Part shown: positions 1 through 10,886 of the stretch, in pieces | Layout of the letters: each line of letters starts with the position of its first letter | Numbering within the stretch: position 1 is the stretch's first letter | Source: Hordeum vulgare subsp. vulgare | Taxonomy: Eukaryota > Streptophyta > Magnoliopsida > Poales > Poaceae | Direction: 5' to 3' | NCBI RefSeq assembly: GCF_904849725.1 | Contig: NC_058522.1 | Location: 456,074,844 to 456,138,843, forward strand | Length of the DNA stretch: 64,000 nt | Notes under the pieces: model-generated | The model's database searches: none | Seen by the model: the letters and a program-made list of their open reading frames with translations, nothing else | What the model was told of the DNA's origin: nothing | Position numbers and translations under genes: made by a program

Positions 1-2859
1 CAACTTTATGATTCATGCTCGACCTTTCGGTGTCTTGTGTTCCGAGGCCTTGTCTGTACATGCTAGGCTCGTCAAGTTTAACCTGAGTGTTCCGCGTGTG
101 CAACTGGTTTGCACCTGTTGTATGTGATCGTAGAGTCTATCACACCTGATCATCCTGTGGTGTCTCGAAATGATGAACTATCACAAAAGTGCACAGTCAG
201 GGAGAACACAATTTTATTTTGAAATTTTAGTGAGGGATATCTTTGTAATGTTATCATTGTCCTAAGCAAAATAAGGTGCATAAAAGGATTAACATCAGAT
301 GCAAATCATAAGTGACATGATCTGGCCATAAAGTTGTGCTTCTTGATCTCCATCACCAAAGCACCGACATGATCTCCATCGTCACCGGTGCCGCACCATG
401 ATCTCCATCTTCATGATCTCCATCATCCTGTTGCCATCGAGGTTGTCGCGCTAACTATGTTGTTACTACTAAAGCTACTACTAGCAATAAAGCAAAGCAT
501 CACCAATCGCAAAATAATTAAAGACAACCCTATGGCTCCTGCCGGTTGCCGTAGCATCGACATGCAAGTCGATATTTAACTATTACAACATGATCATCTC
601 ACACATCCAATATATCATATCATGTCTTTGGCCATATCACATCACATGCATACCCTGCAAAAACAAGATAGACGTGCTCTAATTTGTTGTTGCAGATTTT
701 ACGTGGCTGCTATGGGTATCTAGTATGATCGCATCTTACTTAAGTAAATCAACAACGGTGATATGAAAATTTCTATTTAACCTTCTCCAAGACCGCCTCG
801 GTCGAATTCTATTCAACTAAAGCTGAAGAAACAGACACCCGCCAGCCATCCTTATGCAACAAGTTGCATGTTAGTCGAAGAAGCCGGTCTCGCGTAAGCG
901 TATGAGTAATGTTGGTCCGGGCCGCTTCAATCCAACAATACCGCTGAATCAATAAAAGACTAAGGAGCGCAAAAAATTAAACATCAATGCCCACAAACTT
1001 TTGGGGAATACCGCTGGATCATGTTTTACTCGAGATATCATCTATGCATGAATATAGCTCATGATGCCACTATTAGGGAACGTTGCATGGGAAACAAAAA
1101 ATTTCCTACGTACATGCAAGACCTATCATGGTGATGATCATCTACGAGAGGGGAGATCAGATCCACATACCCTTGTAGATCGCTAAGCGGGAAGCGTTAA
1201 GAAATGAGGTTGATGTAGTCGAACGTCTTCACGATCTGAATCGCAAGGGTCCCACGAACTCCGTCCCGATCTAGCGTCAAACGGACGACACCTCCGTGTT
1301 CAGCACACGTACAAATCGATGACCATCTCGGCCTTCTTGATCCAACAAGAGGGGTGGAGAGATAGATGAGTTCCCCGGCAGCACGACGGTGTGGTGGTGG
1401 TGGTGGTGAACTAATCGAGCGGGGCTTCGCCAAGCTATGCCGGACTAATCTAGACGAGGAAGACGATCTATGGAGAAGAGGGAAACATGTGGCTCTTTTT
1501 AGTGTTGTTTTCCCTAAAACCTCCACTATATATAGCAGGAACAAGAGGGAGGATTGCCTTGGATCCTACTCAAAGTAGGAGGGCTTCGGCCAAGCCAAGG
1601 GGAGGAGTGCTCCTCCAATTCGTTTTGGTGGAGGACTCCCTTCCCACTTGTCCACCTCCTTCCTTTTTTTCCTTTTATTTTTTCCTTTGACCGAAATACA
1701 TTATTGGGCTGCCCTCACCAGCACACTAAGGGCTGGTGTGCCACCTTTAGGCCTATTTTTTCCTCTCCTCGGTGGGTGGCCCCTCCCGGTAAAACCCCGG
1801 AACCTACTCGTCACTCCCGGTGCTTTACCGGTAATGCCCGAAATCTTTCCGGAAGCCAAATGCAACTTTCCTATATATAAATATTTACATCCGAACCATT
1901 CCGGAGCTCCACGTTATGTTCGAGATCTCATCCGGAACTCCGAACAAGTTTCAGTTACCAAACACATAAAACTGAATAATATCTAAATGTCATCGAACCT
2001 TAAGTGTACAGACCATGCGGGTTCGAGAACTATGTAGACATGACCGAGGCACTCTCCGGTCAATATCCAATAGCGGGACCTGGATGCCCATATTGGATCC
2101 TACATATTCTACGAAGATCTTATTGGCTGAACCTCTGTGTCGAGGATTGAGTTAATCCCGTATAACATTCAAGTTGTCATTCGGTATGTTACTTTCCCGA
2201 GATTTGATCGCCGGTATCTCCATACCTATTTCAAACTCGTTATTGGCAAGTCTCTTTAATCATTCCATAATACAAAATCCTGCGACTAACTCTTTAGGCA
2301 CATTGCTTGCAAAGCTTGTTTGTGATGTTGTATTACCGAGTGGGCCTCGAGATACCTCTTCGGCATACGGAGCGACAAATCCCAGTCTCAATACATGCTA
2401 ACTCGACGGACACCTTGAGAGATACCTGTAGTGCACCTTTATAGTCACCGAGTTACGTTGCGACGTTTGATACACACAAGGCATTCCTCCGGTGTTAATG
2501 AGTTACATGGTCTCATGGTGATAGGAACGTATACTTGACATGCAGAAAACAATACCAATAAAATAACACGATCACATGCTATGTTCATAGTTTGGGTCTT
2601 GTCCATCACATCATTCTCCTAATGATTTGATCCCTTTATCAATGACAACACTTGTCTATGCATAAGAAACCTGAACCATCTTTGATCAACGAGCTAGTCA
2701 ATTAGAGGCTCACTAGGGACACTGTTTTTGTCTATATATCCACACATGTATTTGTGTTTCCATTCAATACAATTATAGCATGGATAATAAATGATTATCT
2801 TGAAACATAAAATATAATAATAACTACTTTATTATTGCCTCTAGGGCATATTTCCAACA
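1..2859 (-). mobile_element. WIS/Angela/BARE-type Copia element, 5' part only
   Basis: This is the start of a minus-strand Copia retrotransposon: LTR at 1071-2859, then untranslated leader running left to the window edge. Its reverse complement matches the element at 24269-27200 (LTR start, LTR end, GTGGCATCAT primer-site region and leader). Gag and pol must lie to the left of the window. It sits inside the 5' LTR of the Sirevirus that follows: the sequence from 2860 on matches the Sirevirus 3' LTR from about 16503. Family assignment rests on the LTR start tgttggaaatatgcc and the 1.8-kb LTR length, which are typical of WIS/Angela/BARE. No open reading frame in this part is credible. Confidence 0.9.
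1071..2859 (-). repeat. 5' LTR of the left WIS-like element
   Basis: The LTR is 1789 bp. On the minus strand it starts with TGTTGGAAATATGCC at 2859 and ends next to GTGGCATCAT, the decayed primer-binding site (consensus TGGTATCAGAGC, tRNA-iMet). The last bases are TA instead of CA, a decay substitution. A minus-strand TATA box lies at about 1525-1535. Short open frames here (for example around 1200-1990) are chance frames in LTR sequence. Confidence 0.9.
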
Positions 2860-3580
2860 TTACTCATGTGTTGAGAGCAAGATATTCCATTCCAACCATT
2901 TGAAACTAGATCTCTAGCCTCCCCAAGTTGCTTTACACAAGATCAATCTCTCGTACCCTTGCCAAATCGGAGAGAGAGTGATTGAGTTTTAAGGAGACTA
3001 GATTCTGAAGCACAAGAGCAAGGAGTTCATCGTTCCACCACCTCTATTACCTTTTGGAGGGTGGTCCCTCCTAGATTGGTTAGGTGTGTCTTGGGAGCCT
3101 CCTATTTCGTGTTGTGGAGTTGAACCAAGATGTTTGTAAGGGCAAGGAGATCTCCTACTTCGTGAAGATCTACCGTCAGTGAGACTAGTCCTTCATGGGC
3201 GGAAGCCGTGGTGGAATAGACAAGGTCGCTTCTTCGTGGACCCCTAGTGGGTGGAACCCACCATGGACACTCGTAGCCATTACGCTCGGTGGGTTGAAGT
3301 CTCCACTAACATGGACGTACGATAGCCTCACCTATCGGAACCATGCCAAAAATCGCCGTGTCAACTTCTTCGCGTTTGATCTTCCTAAACTCTACTCTTT
3401 ACTACATGTGCAAAGTATTTACTTTCCGCTGCCATATTTGTTGACTAGCATGTGTAGGGTGCACTAGACTTGTTAGAATCGCTAAAATCTGCCAACCATT
3501 AGAATTGGGAAAAGGCTAGGATTTTAATTTATGCAAGTAGTCTATAACCCCCCCTAGACACCTCTTCTATCGATCTCTCA
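2860..3580 (+). repeat. 5' LTR of the Sirevirus, right part
   Basis: This matches the 3' LTR segment from about 16503 to 17248 over its whole length, with many substitutions and small indels. It ends tctctca directly before the PBS. The left half of this LTR must lie on the far side of the WIS-like insertion, outside the window. The open frame at 3195-3467 has a near-copy at 16818-17108 in the other LTR, so it is shared LTR sequence and not a gene. Confidence 0.9.
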
Positions 3581-3595
3581 ATTGGTATCAGAGCA
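3581..3595 (+). promoter_or_regulatory. Primer-binding site (tRNA-iMet type)
   Basis: attggtatcagagca contains the canonical Copia primer site TGGTATCAGAGC, which primes minus-strand DNA synthesis from initiator tRNA-Met. It directly follows the LTR end. Confidence 0.93.
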
Positions 3596-4490
3596 ATGTC
3601 TCCAAAACCTTGGTTTAAACACCATTGGAGGAAGATGGATGTGCCTCGTTTGAGGAATATTGTTAGTGCTTGTCAAGCAGGAAAGCAAGTTGGTGGAAAT
3701 CATCTCGTGAAGAACATCGTGACTACAGGAAGGCCACTCGAGCCGCTTCACATGGATCTTTTTGGTCCCAATGCTTACAAGAGCCTCGGTGGAGATTCTT
3801 ATGGTTTAGGCATCGTTTATGATTTTTATAGATTTACGTGAGTATTCTTTCTTGATGATAAGTCACAGGTACAAAAGATATTCAAGAGCTTCGCTCGGAA
3901 AGCTCAAAATTAGCTTGAAGTGAAGATCAAGAAAGTTCAGAGAGACAATGGAACAGAGTTCAAGAACACTAACGTGGATACTTTTCTTGACGAAGAAGGT
4001 ATCTCACATGAGTTCTCGGCAACATACACACCTCAACAAAATGGATTTGTTGATAGGACGAACTGAACTCTCATAGAGATGGCTAGAATGATGCTTGACG
4101 TATACAAGACACCAAGACACTTTTGGAAGAAGCCGTGGAAACAACTTGTCACGCCATAAACCGACTCCACTTACACAAGCTTCTAGGTAAAAGGACATAC
4201 GATCCACTCACAGGTAACAAACCCCAAGTTGGATATTTTCTAGTAGTCTGCTCTAAGTGCTACATTCTTGATAAGCATCGTCCTGTTAAATTTGCTCCTA
4301 AATCTCATGAAGGTTTTCTACTTGGTAACGGATCAAACTCTCACACTTATCGTGCCTACAACAGCTTCACTCGAAAAGTTGAACAAACGGTAGATGTGAA
4401 GTTTGATGAATCTAATGGTTCGCAATTCGAACAATTGCCAAATGATGTAGAAAATAAGCAACCTTCGGAAGCCATCCAAGATCTATCTAT
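3596..4490 (+). pseudogene. Copia integrase, decayed
   Basis: The broken frame carries the integrase core. It begins near the pre-integrase Cys region (ACQAGKQ) and continues with LHMDLFGP (first catalytic Asp), QRDNGTEFKN (second Asp) and the YTPQQNG block before the catalytic Glu region, where FVDRTN stands in place of the usual VVERKN: the Glu appears to be lost. It then runs through HAINR, TGNKP and the conserved FAPKSHEGFLLG block. Stops lie at 3840-3842 and after the QQNG block, and there are indels. The frame runs straight across the CACTA insertion: joining 4490 to 11640 after removing one TAT copy gives continuous protein reading. No active product is expected. Confidence 0.9.
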
Positions 4491-4785
4491 CACTAGTAGA
4501 AAAGAGGGCTTTGGTCCACTTGATGAAATCCCATTAGTCCCGGTTCACTTACGAACTGGGACCCATGGGGGCATCGGTCCCGGTTCATGAGACTAGGGTG
4601 CCGACCGGGCCTCGTGGGGCCATTGGTCCTGGTTCATTTGGCCCCTTTGGTCCCGGTTCCAAACATGAACCGGGACGAATGTGCCTCGCTCCTGGCCCAC
4701 AACAATTAGTCCCAGTTTTTGGCTGGAACCGGGACCAAATGTTGTCCTTCACTCCCGGTTCCGTCCACAAACCGGGACCAATGCT
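4491..4785 (+). repeat. Left terminal inverted repeat and subterminal repeats of the CACTA element
   Basis: CACTAGTAGAAAA is followed by several alternating copies of (A/G)GTCCCGGTT and AACCGGGAC in both orientations, for example near 4535, 4578, 4625, 4650, 4705, 4725, 4755 and 4770. Such subterminal arrays bind the element-encoded protein in well-studied CACTA elements. The open frames at 4565-4927 on both strands arise from these repeats. Confidence 0.9.
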
Positions 4786-4790
4786 TGGCC

Positions 4791-4799
4791 TATATATAC
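4791..4799 (+). promoter_or_regulatory. TATA box of the first CACTA gene
   Basis: tatatatac lies just inside the subterminal repeats and about 115 bp before the first plausible ATG (4909), the expected place for the element promoter. Confidence 0.6.
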
Positions 4800-4908
4800 C
4801 ACCCGACCACGAGCAGAGCAGTGCACTGCTCTGTTTTTTTTTGGCCGGCCGTGGGAGAGCTTTGTGGTGCTCTAGCTCACCTCCTATGCACATGAGGTGT
4901 TCGATGAA

Positions 4909-5649
4909 ATGCCCAAGCCACACTTAAGCTTTCTCCTCTCGAAGCTCCTTGTCCAAGCTCCATTTACCTCTAGTTTTGTGTAGCTTTGGCGGTCCGTCTG
5001 TGTCCTGTCCCCGTCCTCACCGTCGTCGATCGCCCGCGCCCATCTCGGCGTCGGCACCACTTTGGTTAGTCTCTTCTTCTTATCTTCTTTCTAAGATAAA
5101 AAAGTTCTTACTTGTATGATTTAGATAGATAGTTGTGTAATTTTCTTACTTCTATTATTGTTTGTTATTATATAGTGCGATGGTTTTGGTATCCGCCTCC
5201 GTCGGACCTTGTTCTGTGTATGATTCCGATGTGGTATATATTATCTTTTATAACTATTTGTTTTATTTAGTGTTTATGACAATTATGCCGACCAACGTGA
5301 CATAGATTTTTTAATCTAGGAGGTATGTGAATCGGAAATTCGAACCGACATACAAATTCTTGTCGAGAAGTTAAATTTGGTTGAAAAATAAAATAGTTAC
5401 TTGAAAGAAAAATTACAAAGAGTTGAAGAGGAGAACATAATATTGGAGTTGGATGTTGCCGATGTGCACGACGATCACGAGATCAAGATGAATGCAATGT
5501 GCTTGAAGATTAGAAACATTAGAAAATATGCCATTCATATTGAGGCTTGGTATCATTATGCTGTTGGATCAATTTGTACCTTAGTTGTGGTTATGATCGC
5601 ATTTTTTGTTGCACTTAAATTTAATATATTCAATTTATGTTCTAATTAG
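4909..5649 (+). pseudogene. CACTA gene 1: short N-terminal exon plus coiled-coil and membrane-anchor exon
   Basis: An ATG at 4909 opens a short reading frame that ends at a TAG after 24 codons. After an intron with a clear acceptor (aatctag before 5320), the frame from 5320 to 5649 encodes a Glu/Lys/Leu-rich coiled coil, then a conserved-looking block (IRKYAIHIEAWYHYAVGS) and one hydrophobic segment of about 20 residues near the C terminus. An in-frame TAA at 5389-5391 breaks the coiled coil. I recall this C-terminal pattern from uncharacterised wheat CACTA proteins; its function is unknown to me. The join between the two exons is inferred. Confidence 0.6.
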
Positions 5650-5835
5650 ATGCTCTAGGGAGCTATATGTTGTTAAGTAATGAGAACTATGTAAGAACAT
5701 TATGTATTCATTTTGGTCACTACTGTACATTGGCTATAATGTAATGATGAATTTATATTAATTTGGTCACTTCTCAATTCATGATATGTTGTAATGGTTT
5801 TAATACACGCACCAATGTGGAAAAAAATGAAATAG
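5650..5835 (+). other. A/T-rich spacer after CACTA gene 1
   Basis: A/T-rich sequence with no coding signal; it probably contains the 3' end of gene 1. The first 338-bp tandem repeat starts directly after it. Confidence 0.5.
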
Positions 5836-6849
5836 GTTCGAAAAAATGAAATGCCTTTTGTAACAGATGAGTTTTCCTATGAAACCCTCATACTTCGAAA
5901 GATATTGTCCGATTTGTACACAAAGTGCATCCAGTTTTTTGCGGTAACCCTCTCAACTTTTTAGCACATGCTATGTGGGTGAAATGATGATACCATGCCA
6001 ACTTTCAACCTATTAAGAGTTCATTTGTAGTGCTTTCCAATTTCTAGGTCATTAGCTCCAAAAAATCAGTAAAAGCATGAAAAATAGCAAATGAAGTCAG
6101 AAAGTGTTGAAAATTGATGATGTGGCCTTGAATGGTTCATTTTGAACACACAAAAAGTCTAGAGTTCAAATAAGTTCGAAAAAATGAAATGCCTTTTGTA
6201 ACAGATGAATTTTTGTATGAAATCCTCATAGTTCGAAAGAGATTGTCCGATTTGTACACGAAGTGCATCCAGTTTTTGCGGCAACCCTCTCAACTTTTTA
6301 GCACATTCTATGAAGGTGAAATGATGATACCATGCCAACTTTCAACCTATTAAGAGTTCATTTGCAGTGCTTTTCAATTTCTGGGTCATTTAGCTCCAAA
6401 AAATCAGTAAAAGCATGAAAAATACCAAATGAAGTCAGAAAGTGTTGAAAATTGATGATGTGGCCTTGATTGGTGCATTTTGAACACACAAAAAGTCTGG
6501 AGTTCAAATAAGTTCGAAAAAATGAAATGCCTTTTGTAACAGATGAGTTTTCCTATGAAACCCTCGTACTTCGAAAGAGATTGTCCGATTTATACACAAA
6601 GTACATCTAGTTTTTGCGGCAACCCTCTCAACTTTTTAGCACATGCTATGTGGGTGAAATGATGATACCATGCCAACTTTCAACCTATTAAGAGTTCATT
6701 TGTAGTGATTTTCAATTTGTGGGCATTTAGCTCCAAAAAATCAGTAAAAGCATGAAAAATACCAAATGAAGTCAGAAAGTGTTGGAAATTGATGATGTGG
6801 CCTTGAATGGTTCATTTTGAACACACAAAAAGTATAGAATTCAAATAAG
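5836..6849. repeat. Three tandem copies of a 338-bp repeat
   Basis: Copies start at 5836, 6174 and 6512, each at gttcgaaaaaatgaaatgcc, and end at about 6849. They differ by scattered substitutions only. No coding potential was seen. The array separates the two CACTA genes. Confidence 0.92.
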
Positions 6850-6932
6850 TGCTTAAGATGTCCTGTTTTGGTACTGCCCATGAAGACTCTGTTTTTAGTG
6901 TGGATTTATATGAGATGTTATGTTTCATGTGT

Positions 6933-7415
6933 CGAATCATGTGAGGAATAGATCTTATTAGAATTTCTTGAATCATGTCGAATCATGTGAAGAATAGATC
7001 TTGTTGGCATTTCTTGAATCATGTCGAATCATGTGAAGAATAGATCTTGTTGGAATTTCTTGAGTCATGTTGAATCATGTGGAATCATGTTGAATCATGT
7101 GAAGAATAGATCTTGTTGGAATTTCTTCAATCATGTCGAATCATGTGGAATCATGTCGAATCATGTCGAATCATGTGACGAATAGATCTTGTTGGCATTT
7201 CTTGAATCATGTAGAATCATGTGAAAAATAGATCTTGTAGGCATTTCTTGAATCATGTTGAATCATGTGAAGAATATATCTTGTTGGAATTTCTTGAATC
7301 ATGTGGAATCATGTCGAATCATGTGAAGAATAGATCTTGTTGGAATTTCTTGAATCATGTCGAATCATGTGAAAAATAGATCTTGTTGGCATTTCTTGAA
7401 TCATGTCGAATCATG
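6933..7415. repeat. Minisatellite with gaatcatg and agaatagatcttgttgg units
   Basis: Irregular tandem copies of a unit built from (t)cgaatcatg, gtgaagaatagatcttg and ttggaatttcttgaatcatgt, with internal repeats of the cgaatcatgt part. A further piece of the same array (7961-7990) lies on the other side of the eL27 insert, so the captured gene sits inside the array. Confidence 0.9.
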
Positions 7416-7822
7416 CGGAGCTTGGTGAAGAACCAGCTGTTCTAGCCGGTCTTGAACCTCTCCTCGATCTGGGCCTTGGAGGACTTGGCGGCGGTGAGCT
7501 TCTTGTCCTTGGTGGTGAGGGAGTCGGGGGCGCCGGAGACCACCTCCTTGAGGTCGACTTCAAGGGTGTAGCGGGTGGACATGAGGTGGGTGAAGTTGAC
7601 GAGCTTGAGGAAGACCTTGACGTGGGACTTCTTGGCCGTCTTCTTGGCCGAGTCCTTGCGGATCACCTTCTTTGGGTATTTGGCCAGGCCGGTAACCAGG
7701 CAGTGCCCGTAGGGGCGGTCACGAGTGCCCTCCTCGAACACGCGCACGATCACTGCCTTCTTCCCGGCGTACCTACCCGGTAGCAGGATCATCGCCTTGG
7801 CCGGCTTCAGGAACATCACCAT
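7415..7822 (-). pseudogene. RPL27: Captured 60S ribosomal protein L27 (eL27) gene copy
   Basis: On the minus strand, ATG at 7822 opens 126 codons that match cytosolic eL27 almost from end to end. The N-terminal KOW-type region ([19 protein letters not shown]), [31 protein letters not shown] and [15 protein letters not shown] are all in frame. At 7442-7444 a TAG replaces the expected Lys codon; the next codons still read NSWFFTKLR, the end of eL27, before the sequence switches to minisatellite at 7415. The product would thus lack about the last ten residues. There is no intron and no frameshift. In its normal setting eL27 is a structural protein of the large cytosolic ribosomal subunit. This copy is a transposon-borne duplicate and the parent gene is elsewhere. 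Confidence 0.95.
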
Positions 7823-7960
7823 CTTCCCTCTCCTCTCCTCGCGCTGCGCCGCCGCCAGTGGGTTTCGGGTTGGGGGAGGGGTTAGAGGCTGTGGGTGGGG
7901 GAAAGCTGGCGGCGTGGGTGGGGAGGAGAATATATAGGGTTGGCGGCGCTAGGGTTTCGC
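7823..7960 (-). promoter_or_regulatory. Captured eL27 5' UTR and core promoter
   Basis: Upstream of the eL27 start, the minus strand shows a pyrimidine-rich leader, a TATA-like CTATATATT at about 7930-7938 and an AAACCCTAG telo-box at 7949-7957. Telo-box plus TATA is a common promoter pattern of plant ribosomal protein genes. The minisatellite resumes exactly at 7961. Confidence 0.75.
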
Positions 7961-7990
7961 CGAATCATGTGAAGAATAGATCTTGTTTTT

Positions 7991-8240
7991 GGTGGTTCCT
8001 CACCAAGCACCTCGGTCGTGGCAGGCACAGGCCATTCGTGTTGGTTTGTGGCACCAACCGGGACCAAAGACATCCTTTCATGTCGGTTGGTGGAACAAAC
8101 CGGGACCAAGGACTCCCTTTAGTGTCGGTTTGCGGCACAAACCGAGACTAAAGGTCTTTTCTTCCCGCCCGTTAGGCTGTTGAAAATCGACCTTTAGTCC
8201 CGGTTTTTGTACCTCGAACTGGGACAACAGGTTTTTGCAT
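7991..8240. repeat. Internal block of CCGGTT/AACCGG repeats in the CACTA element
   Basis: Several copies of aaccgggaccaa, tgtcggttgg/tgcgg and tagtcccggtt alternate in orientation, as in the two ends of the element. This internal block lies just before the second gene and may be a duplicated end that acts as its promoter region, or the trace of a second, fused CACTA end. Confidence 0.75.
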
Positions 8241-8879
8241 GTAAGGCGGGAGTTATCAAATTTTCCCCAACCTCTACCATTTGCCCCGCGCCGCCTCCGC
8301 CGATCCATTCCTCCTCCTCGTCGCCGTTGTCCCCGAGCCCGTCGTCGTTGCCGCCCCCGAGCCCGTCGTCATCGCCGCCCCCGACCCCGTTGCTGTACCC
8401 GCCCCCGCCCTGGTCCCGTCATAGTCGCCGCCCCGAGCCCGTCTTCATCGCCGCCCCCGCCCCGAGCGCGTCGTCGTCGCCGCCCCTGAGCCCGTTGCTG
8501 TCGCCGCCCCGCCCCGAGCCCGTCGCTGCCCCGAGCCCGTCGTCGTTGCCGCCCCCGCCCCGAGCCCGTCGACGACCTCGACCCCAACCTCGACCCCGAC
8601 ACCGACCCAAACCTGTGGTGAGACATCCCATGCCTAGGGTTCTTGCTAGGATATGATTCTTGTATATTTGCAAAATAGTTGCTCAAGCCACGAATGTTGT
8701 TGCGGAAATATTTGCAAAATATATATTGTGTTTTATTATTGTATATTTGGTGTCAAAGTTGCATGTTGAGAAAAATAGGTAGTGGGCGCTAGCTAAATTC
8801 AAATGAGATGATTATTGTATAAATGATAACTAGAAAGTAAAACATTAAACAATAAGAAAATTTTCTCAGAGGAATTTGT
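8241..8879 (+). other. GC-rich leader and A/T-rich intron of CACTA gene 2
   Basis: 8270-8610 is a simple-sequence run of ccgagcccgtcgtc-type triplets that would code for Pro/Ser/Arg-rich low-complexity protein in several frames on both strands; none can be preferred. 8640-8880 is A/T-rich and looks like intron. It probably holds the untranslated or N-terminal part of the gene that follows. Confidence 0.5.
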
Positions 8880-10886
8880 ATCGACGTCGATGATGCCCGG
8901 CCCGCATCCTCGTCGTCGAGCGGTCAGCGAGAGCCTTCTTGATAGGCGCCATGTCCGGGAGTGGGCTCCGCCGGGCTAGCACTGGGAGGTGCTACCTTCG
9001 GGGGGCGCACCTTGGTGAGGAATCCGGGTCTCATCGTTGATCCGGAGCTTCTTTGGCGGCGGTCACGTGGGCCATTATCGGTGCCGAGGGATCAGGCCCC
9101 CACGGAGGTGGTACGTCGCCGTGTCAAGGAGGAGGACGAGCACGTTTGTCGCTACATGGCTGCGTTGGATGCCAGGTTCTCCAATACCTGGTAGGTTCTC
9201 TAGGGACATCACCCGAGCTATGATCCGGTGATGGTTTCTTATCTTTGGGTTTCCACCGCCTACACCATGAGACGTCAACTGGATTTTTATTAGTGATATT
9301 GTATGCTATTATTTGAGATGTATTAGTGATAACATCAGTTATGTTTCGGTTTGTCGTTGCTCTTTGTATGACTTTCATGAGTTGTTAAATGAGTAAGATG
9401 ATGATGAGTTATATGTCATTTATTTGATGTGTGTATGTTATTGCACGGAACACCTCCTAGTGCGTATGTAGAGGATGATGCATTCTGAATATAGAGATGT
9501 CTTAGTGTGGCTGTGATGTGTGTGTTTAGGAAGGAAAGACTCGACAGACCTAAAGTCAACACGTTGCATATTGAGTAATAGTGATCTGTTTTATAATTAA
9601 TAGTGATATGTCATATAAATTTCCTGGTAATTGCCTTTGATCGATTTTAAGTGTTTCAACTATGAACATAGGAAATGTCTGACGATGAAAGAAAATTTGC
9701 TATGTGCGAATACTGCCAAGACGAGCGTGGCCTGTGCGACACGCCTCACCTAGTTGATGATAGGCGCTTCGGCATCATGCTGGATGAGGACTTCGAAGTG
9801 GATATAGTAAGTCACAACGACAAGTCTTTTTTCGTAATTAAGCATGACATATTTTGCTTCAACTTATAATTTTTATTTTTTACTATTCTACTAGCATATC
9901 CCCTTCCATGCAAGAATTTATGTCTTGGATAAGATTGGTTTCAGTACTGAAAAACTATGGAGGTAAAGAGAGTTCACTTGAGGATCGAGTATGGTTATAC
10001 TTTTGCCGTAAAGTAGTACAATGCAGACACCTACTCCTATTTTGAATGCACAAATTGGCAAGCACTATGCAAGGCTTATGCATTTGAGCCTAATATGCTT
10101 ATCACCTTTGATATTCGTCCGGAAGATGAAATGGAAGGTAATATCGACATCTGGGTCGATGTGAAGACCCCTCCAGTTCTACCATTATGTGAGTTTCTCA
10201 ACCATATTTATTAAGTATTTTATATTGTTTATTTAAAAATAGTTTACAACTTATTTCCATTGACAACTTATTTTCGTTCTTCAAAAAATGTACGGAAGAT
10301 GGTAGATAGAACCTATTACTACAATAACGAAGCAGAATTAACTTGTAAGGAGGAACATCATCTTGTAGCATTTTTCAATGATCTTGAGAATTACAATACC
10401 TATCAGCAAACTCCCCCACATTATGGTCAATACGTGCCAGTAGTGCATGTGGTGAACTACGGTAACATGCATGAAGATTGCATGGTAAGATTTTCTAGTA
10501 TTGCGACAGCTGTGCATCTTTTGCATAAATTCTTGTAAAACTAAATTACATTGCTGGCTACAAAGTTAATACTATGTTTTTCAACAGAAAATCCCGCAAG
10601 ATTGTGTGCCTCATCTGATGTGTCCAAGAGGCCGCGTTGATGTTATGAGCATACGACCATCATGGCCAGGTGAGCCTAGGAATCTGCATCACTCCTGTCC
10701 ATACCGGATTTCTAAAACCGATGAAATGAAAATCAAAGATTGGAAAAAATGTATGGTGAATCATAGAGAGCTACTTGGAATCAACATGGTGCATAGGCCA
10801 AGAATGGGAGACAGGATGATCTCCATTCTCCATAATGGAGAGTGAGGGCCTATCTTGTTTTATGATATTCTACCTAAGAGAGGGTA
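8880..10886 (+). pseudogene. CACTA gene 2: multi-exon B3-like gene, decayed
   Basis: Exon pieces on the plus strand are about 8880-9195 (Arg-rich, ending DEHVCRYMAALDARFSNTW), 9675-9808 (starting MSDDERKFAMCEYC with Cys pairs), 9890-10190 (IYVLDKIGFST, then DTYSYFECTNWQALCKAY), 10260-10485 (SSKNVRKMVDRTYY through HYGQYVPVVHVVNYGN) and 10588-10886 (PHLMCPRGRVDV through WKKCM and RMGDRMISILHNGE). This series resembles proteins annotated in wheat as B3-domain-like and linked to CACTA elements. Decay includes a TAG near 8978, frameshifts in exons 1 and 3 and a TGA at 10843-10845 a few codons before the end. A role in DNA binding is an inference from the B3 resemblance only. Confidence 0.65.

Noticed and set aside
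3195..3467. 90-codon frame repeated at 16818-17108
   Set aside because: Shared LTR sequence of the Sirevirus, not a conserved gene.
3581..3595. Possible tRNA gene fragment
   Set aside because: Only the primer-binding site complementary to a tRNA end; no cloverleaf around it.
6933..7415. CRISPR-like repeat array
   Set aside because: Irregular minisatellite in a plant transposon, repeats without unique spacers and no cas genes.
8207..8686. Pro/Arg-rich frames in several readings
   Set aside because: Simple-sequence ccgagcccgtcgtc run; at most an untranslated leader or low-complexity exon of the CACTA gene.
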